Assembly: GCA_022560025.1 (NCBI GenBank) | Contig: JAFISE010000018.1 | Location: 124,001-188,000 of the forward strand | Source: Stagonosporopsis chrysanthemi | Lineage: Eukaryota > Ascomycota > Dothideomycetes > Pleosporales > Didymellaceae | Length of the DNA stretch: 64,000 bases | Direction: 5' to 3' | Part shown: positions 31,929-43,400 of the stretch, piece after piece | How the letters are laid out: the number at the start of each line of letters is the position of its first letter | Position numbering within the stretch: position 1 is the first letter of the stretch | The notes under the pieces: generated by a model | Database searches by the model: none | Told to the model about the DNA's origin: nothing | What the model saw: the letters and a program-made list of their open reading frames with translations, nothing else | Program-made: the position numbers and the translations under genes

Positions 31929-33622
31929 TCAGAGCTTGGGAGCCTGGAATCCACCGAGGACATCAGTGTTGTCCCACTTGGGCGCCTTCTCGAAGATGGC
32001 CCTGGCCATCTCCCCACCACGGCAGGCAAGCACAGAAAGAAGCGTGTCGCTCAACTGCACGGTGTTAACTACTAAACACACATTGATCTGGGTATGGGGT
32101 TAAAACTTACGCCGTGTGTCGTTTCGCAGCAGCCTTGCAGCCAGACGCCAGCATCGTCGCTAACTGCTTTATCGACAAAGTTGATCCTGTAATCTCTTTG
32201 TACCGTCCACTTTGCGTCCTTCAGATCGCCACCGGGCATGAGGTGTCTGGCATCCTTGAGCAGCGTCTCGTGCAAGTTCCTGAGATACCCAGTGGCGACA
32301 AAGACAGCATCGACATCGAGGACCTGCTTCTCCTCAGCTGCACCTGGTACTTCACTGAAGTACAGCGGGCTCTGGTCACGGACGTGCAGGCGGATCCCGT
32401 CCTTGACCACGGGGCTGTCCTCAACCGCTGTAACTCTGCGGTAGGGCAAGATGTTGTGTGGCCACTGTTCCTCGGCCTCGCGCGAGTTACCATACTTGAT
32501 GCGTTGCAAGTAGAGAGTCTCGTAAATGTGCTCCAGCAGATTAATGCGCACAACTCCGTAGTTGGTTCCTTTGTCCTCAGTGAGGGTTTGTGCTCGAAGG
32601 ACTGGGTCGCGGTGGTAAGTCACTTCGGTGCGCGAGGGGTTGAAGATCTCATTCACACTGGAAGACGTTAGTTTTGAATACAACAGTAATAGCGGCAACA
32701 CATACAACGGAGAGTCATCGCTAGGTCGCAGGGCTCCACCCTTGATCAGAAGTCGAGTCTCAGAGTTAGGATAATTTGCATGTAGGAAATCGAAGATTTC
32801 AGCTGCGCTCTGGCCGTTGCCAACAACCGCGACTTTGTAGGGTGCTTGGTGATCCTTCAGGATTTGCTTCGAGATGTATGAGAACTTCGAAGAATGAACA
32901 ACCTTGGGGTGGTTCTGAGGGAAAGGTGCGGTAATGTTTGGCCTTCCACCTGCAGCAATAACGACGTGTCTTGTCCTCCGTGTCTCTACCTGACCTGTCA
33001 AATGGTTCTTAGAAACAACCTCGAAGATGGAGATCTCGCCGTTGCTCGACTTCTGAGGATTGACTGCGATGACTTCCTGAGAGTACGAAACGACTTCATC
33101 GAACCAGCTTGCGCACCACTTCATGTAGTCTTCATATTCAACGCGCGCAGGAAGAAATGTGTTCAAGTTCGCAAACTCGACCAAGCGGTTCTTCTGGTGC
33201 AGATAGTTGATGAATGTGAACTCGCTGCGCGGATTCCTCATGGTAGCCATGTCCTTCATGAACGTGATCTGCATCTTTGCGCCAGGCAGAAGCATGCCTG
33301 CGTGCCATGCGAACTGTGACTGCTTTTCCAAGAAAGCGACCTTTGGTGCTCTGCCGTCCAGCCCCGGAATGTCTGCAAGCGATGGGTCTGTACCCTCGAG
33401 CGCATCGTGGATTGCGACACCGATGGCTAGCGATGCAGGTCCAAATCCTACGCAGATCAAGTCGTGGAGCTCATCTTCGGGAGTATACCGCAGATTTGAT
33501 CGGTTCTCGAAGGCAGGGAAATCGCTCTCATCCAGAGCATTTGTGAAGCCTCCAAATGAGCCCGCAACATTTGCTGCTTGGCCGCTAGGCGACCTGGCCA
33601 TGAGGTCGGAGTGAGAGCTCAT
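31929..33622 (-). CDS. SIDA: L-ornithine N5-monooxygenase (SidA)
   Basis: Three exons (33622-32706, 32657-32111, 32054-31929) give 529 residues. The last two junctions restore SDDSPFVNEIFNPSR and THGLSDTLLSVLACRGGEM; without splicing the frame would stop at 32072 and lose the conserved C-terminus. Family marks are the FAD-binding GFGPASLAIG (about residues 59-68), the NADPH-binding VVGNGQSAAEIFDF (about 270-283) and the class-B flavin monooxygenase motif DAVFVATGY. The enzyme hydroxylates the side-chain nitrogen of L-ornithine using O2 and NADPH, the committed first step of hydroxamate siderophore synthesis, in the cytosol. It sits in the same orientation as the ABC gene and next to the ferrichrome-type NRPS. 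Its upstream region holds an ATCAGATAA motif, so repression by the GATA factor SreA under iron excess is expected. Confidence 0.97.
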
Positions 33623-35015
33623 TGTGTTTGTTGAGGTGATGCAGGTCGCTCAGTATTAGGTGCTCTGATTTAAGTGTCAGTGTGATTATTCCAACACCGC
33701 AGAATTTCTAAAATTTGATAAAAGAATAGAGAACTGCTCCGCAACGTCCTTCCCGTCCATGCGGATGATATACACCTTCACCAACAGGCGCTGGCGTAGT
33801 AATACGTCGACGGGAACTGGCTGGTCGCATGCAGAGTGACCGGCGTGCTCCAATGGCGCATGACGTATTACACTACCTTTGAGGAAGGCGCAACGAAGAG
33901 ACACAGGAACATGTCAAATACTCACCCACAAGAAGATTACTGAGGTAAGCCAGGAGCAGCGACCTTGGGTGAAATTGACTGATTGACAGCTCGCGGAACG
34001 TACCATCAGTAGATTATTAGGAAAGTTGACGGTATCCACTATATCTGTACCTGCACCAAGAAGACACCAAGCTCCGCTCCTGCATCTGATGCATCCATGT
34101 CAAGGGAGACGCCTGCAAGGCTCATGAGAGGATCATTCGATGTCCGCTCGTAACTAGACCCTGACGGCCCGTCCAAGATGGCGTATGCATCCACGTTTGC
34201 GAATCGAAGACAGGCATCGAGGCTCCAAGTGTGTGATCGTCCATCTAATCAGATGCTTCGAGCCAGATCAGATAACATCGCCGGAGTGTCCACCGCCAGA
34301 AAGCGGCTTGAGACTGGCGAAGTCGGTCATAGTGCAGGCAAAATTTTCCAAGGGTCCCCGCAACGCTTGCCCTGAACTGCTTGGACTGGAGCGTTGGTCG
34401 CTGCGTCACCCGTGGGATGACGGACGAAGGTAGCTTGGCGGGGAAGTTATCTTGCCCTTCATCTAATCTGATGAAAAGTCTGCGCAGGGCCAGCCGTGAA
34501 CCGGAGTGGACTCGGGCTTTCTGCACGCCTCAACACCAGACCACATGTACGCATGCAGGGTTCTGCTGGGCGTCACTACGAGTCCGGTCATTGCGCCGCA
34601 GCCGCAGATCCCTTACAGATACATCATCCTGGCTGGTGATGATACGAGCTATGACGAGAGAGGCTTTAGTGCATGTCACTTGCCGTCGCTTCTATGCAAC
34701 GCTTCAAAGTTTGACTTCACGATTTGACATCGCGGTCGGGTCGATGCGGGTTGATGCACGTACACCAAGATGAATTGTGCACGGCCATGTTGTTGATTTG
34801 CTGTATTTGCTTAGAAGATAATTTTTTTGTACAGAATTATGTAACACAAGTGCGCACACGATGCCCGATTTGCTGGAAATGGACTCAATGTAAAAAGAGG
34901 AAAAAGGATGTGGAGGTGTACAAGGGTTCTGCCGAAAGAGTCTGTGGTGGGATCCGCTATTACTACTGTACAACAATGCTGGAAACTATAAGAAAATAAG
35001 AATGCAAAACGCCTC
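33623..35015. other. SIDA promoter region / ABC gene downstream region
   Basis: About 1.4 kb with no credible gene. It contains one perfect and two near-perfect SreA-type sites between 34246 and 34474, plus a plain TGATAA at 33716-33721 about 95 bases upstream of the SIDA start codon. The distal half lies downstream of the ABC transporter stop codon. Confidence 0.6.
34267..34275 (+). promoter_or_regulatory. SreA-type GATA site upstream of SIDA
   Basis: The nonamer ATCAGATAA matches the ATCWGATAA consensus published for the iron-responsive GATA repressors SreA/SRE/Urbs1. It lies about 645 bases upstream of the SIDA start codon. Two one-mismatch copies are close by: ATCTGATTA on the minus strand at 34246-34254 and ATCTGATGA on the plus strand at 34466-34474. 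Confidence 0.6.
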
Positions 35016-38000
35016 TCAATCCAACTCTTGCGCTGCGACCATACCAGCGTAGATGCCACCCTCTGAAACAAGCTCATCGTGTCGGCCTTGCTCCACGATC
35101 CTCCCCGCGTCGAAGACAAAAATCTTGTCTGCATGTTGGACACTTGCAAGCCTGTGAGCTATCATGATGGTTGTGCGGCCTTTGGATGCGGCTGCGATCG
35201 TTCTGCGAATCTCTCTCTCGGTATTTGCATCAAGCTGAGAAGTTGCTTCGTCAAGCAACAGTATCTCGGGATCTCTCAGTAGAGCTCGTGCAATGGCTAG
35301 CCTCTGTCGCTGCCCACCCGAAAACTTCGAGCCGTGAGCCCCAACTTCAGTATTGTAGCCTTCTGGCAGACTCATGATGAATTCATGAAGTTCACACTTC
35401 TTTGCAACAGCAATGATGTCATCATCGCTGATCTCTGCGCCAGGTCTCCTACCAAGTCCAATGTTGAATTTAACGCTGCCCGGGAACAGATCTGGCTCTT
35501 GCTCTACTAGGGCGAGGCGAGCTCGATGGACTTGTACAGGCTCGTTGCGTATATCGCGACCATCCAAGTAGACTTGACCGGCTGTGGGATCAAAGAATCT
35601 CTCGATGAGATGAACAGTGCTTGACTTTCCAGCTCCAGATCGTCCAACGAACGCTGCATATTCGCCTTGTCTGATCTGGAAAGAGACATTGTTCAGCGCA
35701 GGAACACCTGGGCGAGTCTCGTAATGCAGACTGACGCCACGGAATTCAAGCTCTCCTCGCAGACCGAATGTTCCATAGCTGGCTGAGGGTCCGGATAGCA
35801 GAGCGCTCGTGTCTACACCCGCACCGTTTGGCGATGGATGTGAAGGCTTGTCGTCTGTAAGAATGGTGGGTCGTTCGTCATGCAGCGCAAAGACGCTTTG
35901 AGCAGCGGTCTTGGCTCGAGTGATCTCGGGCGCCAGGCTGAAGAGCTGGCCAGCCGCCTGGGCGGAGAAGAGCAGAGCAGGCAGGACTATGAAGAAGTCT
36001 TTCTGAGTATAATTACCATTGCGCACCTGCTTTGCGCCCCAATAATACGCCAGGGAGTATACGTAGTATGTCACCGACAGTGAAAAGGCAAGTAAGACAT
36101 TGCCAAACAGGGCAAATCTTAAATGCTCCTCATACGGCCCACTAATAGCTTTTCGGTACGCGTCGAGAAAGTGACCCTCAAGACCAAAAGCCGCAACAAT
36201 TTGCATAGACGCAGTTGCTTCAGAAGCCAGCGTCGCCGCATCGTTGTAGGCATTTTGATGCTTCTCCTCTGCCAGAGCCAAGATGCGAAGGCGAACAAAT
36301 CCCGCAAGGACCATGATCGGAACAGCGGCAAGGAGGACAGTGGCGATCTTCCAAGCTATAATATGAGCCAGGATTGTTCCTCCGACCACTGATGTTGTGA
36401 TTGAGAAAATTGTTCCTAAAATGACCCCGGAAAGCCCACTGATAGAGCCGCTGTCCATATTGAGTTTGGACATCAGCGCATGGTGTGAATGCCCAGGCTT
36501 TGAAAACCAGGAGATGTCCTGCTTTAGTATCGTGCGAAAGGACATATCTCGTACCCGGAGAACTAGGTTCTCTGACACAAGGCCAAAAGCCGCACCACCA
36601 GTCCCGTGAGAGACCAACGCTACGATCGACAGAAGGAAGAACAATAGACAGAAGAAGGAAATTCTGGAGGAGAGATCGCCCGTATCTGACGTGGTGTTGA
36701 GCAGCTCCACCAAGTTACCGAAAATAAATGCTTCCACAATGGTGACGTCTCCGCTCATGATCGATGCCGCCAGGCCAATGATAATTGCGGGTATTTCATG
36801 ACGACTCAAGGCTAGACATCTACCGATGAGCTCGAAGAGACTCTTTCTAGTCTTCTCTCCTGGCAATACGGTCGATTCAGATGATGTATCATTTGTAGAT
36901 GTGCCAGCTTGGCTGTGCTCCTTTTGTGGAAGTCGTGGGCTTGAGTAGACAGAAGAAGCAACGGAAGATTGCCCTTTCTTCTCGAACTGCTGAGCTTGAA
37001 TAAGCTCAGCATAGATGCCGTTCTCTTTGATGAGATCTTCGTGTCTGCCATCTTCGGCTACGGCGCCGTCCTTGAGCACTACGATGCGATCTGCATCTCG
37101 AACTGTAGCGAGTCTGTGCGCAATGATGACTGTCGTCCGTCCGGCTTTCGCTGACGAACGTCTCAAGTTCTCTAATACAATCGCTTCGCTTGTCGCATCC
37201 ATGGCACTCGTAAACTCATCCAGGAGCAACAGCGAAGGCTGGCCAACAAGCGCTCTGGCTAGTGTGAGGCGCTGTTTCTGCCCTCCAGAAAGTTGTGATT
37301 GAGGCGCTGAACCAATTTTTGTGTGCATGCCGTCGGGCATACGGTCGAGGAACTCGCAGTGGGCCTCCACTGCTGCAGCTGCGCATCTTGCGAACGCCTC
37401 ATCTTCCGAAATGTCCTCGCCCTGTGGCAGCCCACACCTGATGTTCTCAAAAATGGTACCGCTAAAGAGGATCGGGTTTTGTGTGACAAGGGCTATGCGT
37501 GAACGCAGACTACGTAGATTGAACGAATTGATGTCGTTGTCGCCAATGAAAACTTTGCCGAATGTAGGGTCGTAAAGTCGAAGCAATAATGAAGCAATGG
37601 TCGACTTTCCAGAACCGGAAGGGCCTACGAGTCCTGTGACCTTCCCTGGTGCGATGGCCAGATCAACTGCGTCTAGGATCTTGACTGTTGGTCTAGCTGG
37701 GTAGACAAACGAAACTGCAGAGAATCGGATGTCGCTCGCGAAATGAGTCGAAGTCGCATCTTGTCCTTCTGTGCTATAGACATCAATGTCTGATAAGGGA
37801 TGATCGAGGACCTCGTGTACAGCTTGTCCTGCTGCTGCTGCCATTGCGAAAGTCTGGATGAAAGGACCAAATCTTCCAACGACGAAAGATGCATCCAAGA
37901 TGAGAAACACGACCGCATAGATAGTTCCAGCCTCCGCACTTCCGGCACGAAGACGGTCACCGTACCAGAAGGCTAACGCGTTCGCTGCGTACGCGACAAA

Positions 38001-39054
38001 GTAGACGGATCCAAGCATAATAGCGCCGGCTATGCTTTTCTTGATGCCAGCTCGTAAAGCAGAACGGAGATGATGAACATGTTCATCGCTCAATTTCTCT
38101 TGCAGTCCAAAAGCCTGCACGATTTGCACTGCCCGAATGGAGCTCTCGGCCAGAGACGCAGCCTTGTCCGTACATGCAGAGGCTTGCTTGGTAAACTTAG
38201 CAACATATTTAGTGCCGAAGATGACTACGCAAGCCATGGATGGGATGACAGTTACGAACCTGCCGACAGTATCAGCGGATTGACAGCACCTATTTTGTGC
38301 AGATGAGGTTTACTTACATGACACCCGTTAGCCTCGCATTGAGCTTGAATCCCACAAAAAAAGCTGCAAGAAAATAGCTGACAGATGTGATAAAGAGACC
38401 GACCTTCTCAGAGGTTCCCAACTGAATCGTTTGGGTTTTCTCTGTAAGGATGCCCGTCATGTCGGGTGAAGCTGTGTCAAAGTAGGACATGTCCATACCA
38501 AGCGCGCGGTGTAAGAGCTGCTCTCGGGTTTTTCGAGACACACGTTCGCCAATCACAGCCCATGCAACCGCCCAGCCCCATGTGACGACAAAGTAACATG
38601 CTGCGACTATCATGAGATAACCCAGCAGTGTTCGAAGCTCATCTTCAGGCGGAGGGAAGTTGTTGATAATCTTGCCAAGGATAACCCCTATGAAAGGAAT
38701 TGGCAGACCAGCAAGGATTGCCAAAAGAACTCCCAGAACCAGTATTACTCTCGAACCGAAGTCATCTAGTGGTCTATACAGTGCAAAGTAAGATGTTTTG
38801 AAGGGGTTGAGACCCAATATCTGACGGATGAACTTATGACGTATGGCGGTGATGTCTACCCACGCCTCCGGTTGCACCGCTCCGAGCGACGGCTCCGCGT
38901 GTCTGTCCCATTGCACACTGCGACGTACGGAAGCGCGGCCATCGATGTTGAATTCATCAGAGTCAGATTCGCTCAGAAGAGGAGTTCCAGCTCCCCCTTC
39001 GTCTCCAGAGACCGGAACGTGAAAAGCATCGGAGCTCTCTCGGGACGGAGTCAT
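35016..39054 (-). CDS. full-length ABC-B (MDR-type) transporter of siderophore cluster
   Basis: Two exons (39054-38318, 38259-35016) give 1326 residues with the layout TMD1-NBD1-TMD2-NBD2. The start is the ATG at 39054 (MTPSRESSD). After about 100 hydrophilic residues comes the first membrane domain. NBD1 has Walker A GPSGSGKST (about 456-465), signature LSGGQ (about 569) and Walker B LLLLDE followed by FTSAMD. NBD2 has Walker A GRSGAGKSS (about 1115), FSGGQ (about 1223) and LLLLDEATSQLD. Both ATP sites keep their key residues. NBD1 has DEFTSAMD where most have DEATSALD. The type exports amphipathic molecules or peptides. Its place between SIDA and the NRPS, and the shared iron-responsive promoter motifs, point to transport of the siderophore or its iron complex, across the plasma membrane or into a compartment. 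Substrate and direction are inference. Confidence 0.93.
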
Positions 39055-39429
39055 GTTTGTTAGATATTGAACGATGCGCAAGATAAAGACAGGAAGGCAT
39101 TAAGATGCCGTGTATTACGAGAAGGGCACCATGGAGATGATCGAGTCGTGTGTGGATGCTAACACTGGGAAGGATCTCAAGACCTTGATCGGAAGAGCTC
39201 ACGACTTCGTCCGTGCACATGACTAATTCCCCCAAGCGTTCGCAATGAGCTGCGGAAAGAACACCATCGAAGCAGGCCAGGTTCGCAAAGCACCCCTCTG
39301 TTCGAACACAGAGACAATCTTTTGTAAAGTCAATTATCGATGCCTACAAGTGTGTAGAAAACGCTGCTTACAGCAGCGCTCTAATCATGCGAGTCAGGCC
39401 AATGACAGAACCCACTCGCAACATTAAGG

Positions 39430-39438
39430 TTATCAGAT
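39430..39438 (-). promoter_or_regulatory. SreA-type GATA site 1 in ABC/NRPS promoter
   Basis: Read on the minus strand, this is ATCTGATAA, a perfect match to the ATCWGATAA motif bound by fungal iron-responsive GATA repressors. It lies in the same orientation as the second copy, 32 bases away start to start, about three helical turns. Confidence 0.7.
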
Positions 39439-39461
39439 TCTGCAACAACGGGCCGACTGCA

Positions 39462-39470
39462 TTATCAGAT
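39462..39470 (-). promoter_or_regulatory. SreA-type GATA site 2 in ABC/NRPS promoter
   Basis: A second perfect ATCTGATAA on the minus strand. Two copies at a helical spacing in one divergent promoter would suit cooperative binding by the two zinc fingers or by two repressor molecules, though that is inference. Confidence 0.7.
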
Positions 39471-40426
39471 GCAAAGACTGATGGCTGAACGGCGGCTGAC
39501 CCGGCACATCTTCTCGATTCGTTTCTCATCCATCAGGCGTCAGCTTCATCTTTTCTACCTAAAACAGGCTTGCTCCGAGACCGGCTCAGAGCCCGATTTT
39601 CGAACAAACGCCCACGACGCGTCCGCAGCGTGACAAACAGATTCTGTGGCGTGGGGCGAACGATGATGCATTGGACGAGATGTAGGCACGTCATTGGAGG
39701 CTTGCCCATCCACCTGCCCTTTCGCCCACCACCTTGAGCACGAACTAACGGGAACACTGTGGAGCTGTCGCATCCTCGCGTCCCGTCGCGCTGTCCCCGA
39801 ATTTCGTGGCTTGAATGCTTCCTTCGCCTCAGAACGCTGCCTGTTGGTTCCTGTTGATCGTAAACCCAACACAAGATGTATGACGCCGTTACGCACACCA
39901 CGACCAGTCCCAGATAATCACAGGGCAAATATGGCGTTGTAGCTCTGAAAAAGTCTCCCGATAACATACAAACTGCGCAACTGAAGTTTGTACACTGACC
40001 ACCCCACTTACTTGACGCTGCCCGATAGCCCGATGCTACTGACACCGGCCTTTGCTGGTCTCTCACTTTGGGCACATTGGCTGTGCTTGCATATCCAGCG
40101 AATCCCACGGCCCGTAGACAAGCTTTCGTCGCGCTACTACAAGGTGACACCCACAACTTCACGTGCGCCATAATCTCCTACATATTCGACAGAACCACTG
40201 CAACGTCTTCAGCCAATCACTGGCATGCAGTTTCTCATCACGGTTTCGTACCCACTGAGGCCATTATTTACAAGTCAACGGTGACAGACCTCAGGAAACA
40301 TCAATCTACTCTTTCTCGCATTGGGTTTTGCTGTTCAGCTGGTTGCTGAGTGGAAATTGTACTTTCGAAGTTTGAGCACATTAACAGCTGGTATCATTCC
40401 AAGCTTACCTAATACGCATCAGCAAC

Positions 40427-43400
40427 ATGGTGCAACTCTACAAACAAAAGCTGTCCATCTTGAATGCGACTCCGAAACTGCTCGGCGGCCCACATTTGCT
40501 ACACGAACTGGTGCGCCAAACTTCGAAGGCATCCGCAATCGATTTCCTGGAACATGGAATCAAGAGACGGAAGTTTTCCTATCAACAACTGCATACACTG
40601 AGCGACATCTTAGCACACAGGATCACTGAACTGACGGCGCGGCTGGAAAATGCCTCTTCAATCATCCCGGTCCTATTGCCACAATGCCCAGAGTTGTACA
40701 TTGTCTTACTTGCGATTTTGAAGGCAGGAAAGGCCTTCTGTCCCTTGAATCTTGATACTCCGGACGAGAGGCTTAAGTTCATACTCTCGGATATCTCTGC
40801 GGACCTCATCGTAACGAACACCGCACACCTGGACCGGCTATATACCGTACAAAAGATCCAAACAATATGCGCAGACTGTGAGCTGCTGAGAGGCAATGGC
40901 ACGAGCACCGCGGCTTTACCGCACGTCGACACCGCAGACCTAGCTTACGTTTTGTACACAAGTGGATCTACTGGGTTGCCCAAGGCTGTGAGCGTTTCTC
41001 ATCGAGCTGTGACACAAAGTTTGCTGGCCCACGATAGCCACATCCCGGAATTTACGCGGTTCCTTCAATTTGCTGCTCCTACATTTGACGTTTCGATATT
41101 TGAGATCTTCTTCCCTTGGTTCAGAGGACGAACGTTGGCAGGTTGTCTACGCGAGCGGATGTTGGATGATCTTCCTGGCACAATTGAAACGCTGGCAGTG
41201 GATGCCGCTGAACTCACGCCCACGGTCATCGGAAATCTCCTACGAGGTCGAGCAAGTGTACCTGGACTTAAGCTGCTTCTCACTATCGGCGAAATGCTTA
41301 CCCAGCATGTTGTAAGAGAGTATGGCAGCAGTCCTGCTCGACAAGGGATTTTGTGGGCCATGTACGGCCCCACCGAAGCTGCAATACACTGCACTTTACA
41401 AGCTCAATTCAGTGCTTCCTCATCAACAGGAAATATTGGATATCCACTGGACACAGTTTCGACTTTCGTACTTGCATCGACAGAAAATGTAGCAGGTCAG
41501 TCAGATGTCACGATTGTGCCATGGGGAGATGAGGGCGAGCTCGCGCTTGGAGGACATCAGCTTGCCGAGGAGTATCTCAATAGGCCCGAACTCACAGCCA
41601 CAACCTTTGTCGATCATCCCAAATATGGTCGGTTGTATCGCACTGGCGACCGTGCTAAGTTTCGTAACGACGGTACGATTGAATGCCTTGGTCGCGTTGT
41701 CACTGGTCAAGTGAAACTAAGAGGTCAGCGAGTGGAGCTTGGTGAAATTGAGCAAGTCATCATGAAGGTTGACGGTTGCCGTGTTGCAGTTGCAATGATC
41801 GTGGGTGATAGTCTTGTGGCCTTTTGCGCGACTGGATCTCAAGAAGTGTTGTGTACCGAAGTGCTTCAGATTTGCAAGCAATGGTTACCACCCTTCATGA
41901 TTCCCTCGGATGTCCTCGTGGTACCGAACATGCCTCAGCTCCCATCTGGCAAGATTGACAAGCGTTCTCTGGAAACAGTGTATTTGGAGCTCCTTCAGCG
42001 TTGCGGCAATAACGGCAGCCTCGACTTACAACCAGACGACCATACTGCGCTTGCAGTCTTGCGCATATGTCAGGCTTGTTTGGGCCGAGGACTTTCCGTG
42101 AATTCAAATCTTGCCGCGGCCGGATTGGACTCACTGCGGGCCATTCGCATTGCTTCGAGGCTCCGGGAAAAAGGCTGTGATGTTAGCGCAGTAGACATCC
42201 TGGCTTCTCAGACCTTGTACGACCTTATCAGGTCTTGTAAAAAGACATCAACACCTGCATCTCACGAACATCCGAACGGAGCAAACCGGCTTTCAATCGA
42301 AGAAATCGAGTCCGCGAACCCGCATTTGAAGCCCGAAAGTTCGAGCATTGCATTTGTAACTTCCTGCACACCGCTACAAGAAGCAATGCTGGTTGAGACT
42401 ATGTCCAGACCAAGCGCTTACTGTAACTGGATTGAGCTAGAGCTGACTGTTACTCGCACCTACGAAGAGATACACTTCGCAGTGTTGCAACTTGCTCAGC
42501 AGAATAGCATTCTCCGTTCGGGGTTCTGCCTCTCTAGCAACGATACCGAGAACTTTGCACAAATCACATGGAGAGAACTGAAGCACACACAGATCAGGAA
42601 AGTGTCTAGCTTTGATCAGAGAAGCTACACCTTAGACGACGCACAGGCCTTGCTACGGCCGTTCGTGGTCAGTGTACAGGACGAACCAGATCGACAACGT
42701 TTACTATTCCAAATTCATCACGCACTGTATGATGGCTGGTCATTCGACCTCTTGTTGGTGGATCTTGATAAGTTACTGCGTGGACAGATGCTGGCGAAAC
42801 GACCACAATTTCACGATATCAGTCGCTATTATGTTCAGCGACAAGGTACATCAGCGGCAGATGATGATAAGACATATTGGGCACGCGTACTCTATGACTA
42901 TGTCCCCACAACTCTGACCAACTACAACGGTGAGATGAGAACCGGCACAGGCCTGCAATCGTACCGCACACGCTCTTCGATCGATCCTCGGTGCTTGTCT
43001 AAGCGAGCTCGGGATTTGGCTGTCAACCCTCAGGTTTTCTTCCAGACAGCTGTCGGATACATTCTGGGTCTTTACACCGGATCCTCCGACGTCATATTCG
43101 GCAACGTTACATCCGGACGAACGCTACCTGTCAATGGCCTAGAAAATGTCATTGGTCCATGCATAGCATCGTTACCATGTCGTCTGGATTATGGCACGTT
43201 TTCCGGAGCACACGAGACCCTTCAAGAGGTTCAACGTCTGAATCGTGAAGGCTTATTCCACTGCGCCTTACCATTACGGGAGATAGCGAGAGCAGCTAAA
43301 GTTCAACCTGGTACACGGTTGTTCGATATACTCTTCGTTTGGCAACAGTCCTTGAGTTCCGGCAACGTCTCCTCACTGGCTGCAAAGGTCGTCGACAGCG

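Larger units (their letters stand above)
39055..40426. other. divergent ABC / NRPS promoter region
   Basis: About 1.37 kb between the ABC and NRPS start codons. No believable gene is present; frames on both strands are chance. The two SreA-type sites at 39430-39470 lie about 380 bases upstream of the ABC start and about 960-990 bases upstream of the NRPS start. Confidence 0.65.

Noticed and set aside
32072..32110. SIDA ending at the stop at 32072
   Set aside because: The conserved C-terminus (LSDTLLSVLACRGGEM) is found in frame after an intron from 32110 to 32055, so the stop is intronic.
39533..40171. 212-codon minus-strand frame in the ABC/NRPS promoter
   Set aside because: No motif, no plausible gene structure, and it lies within the shared divergent promoter.
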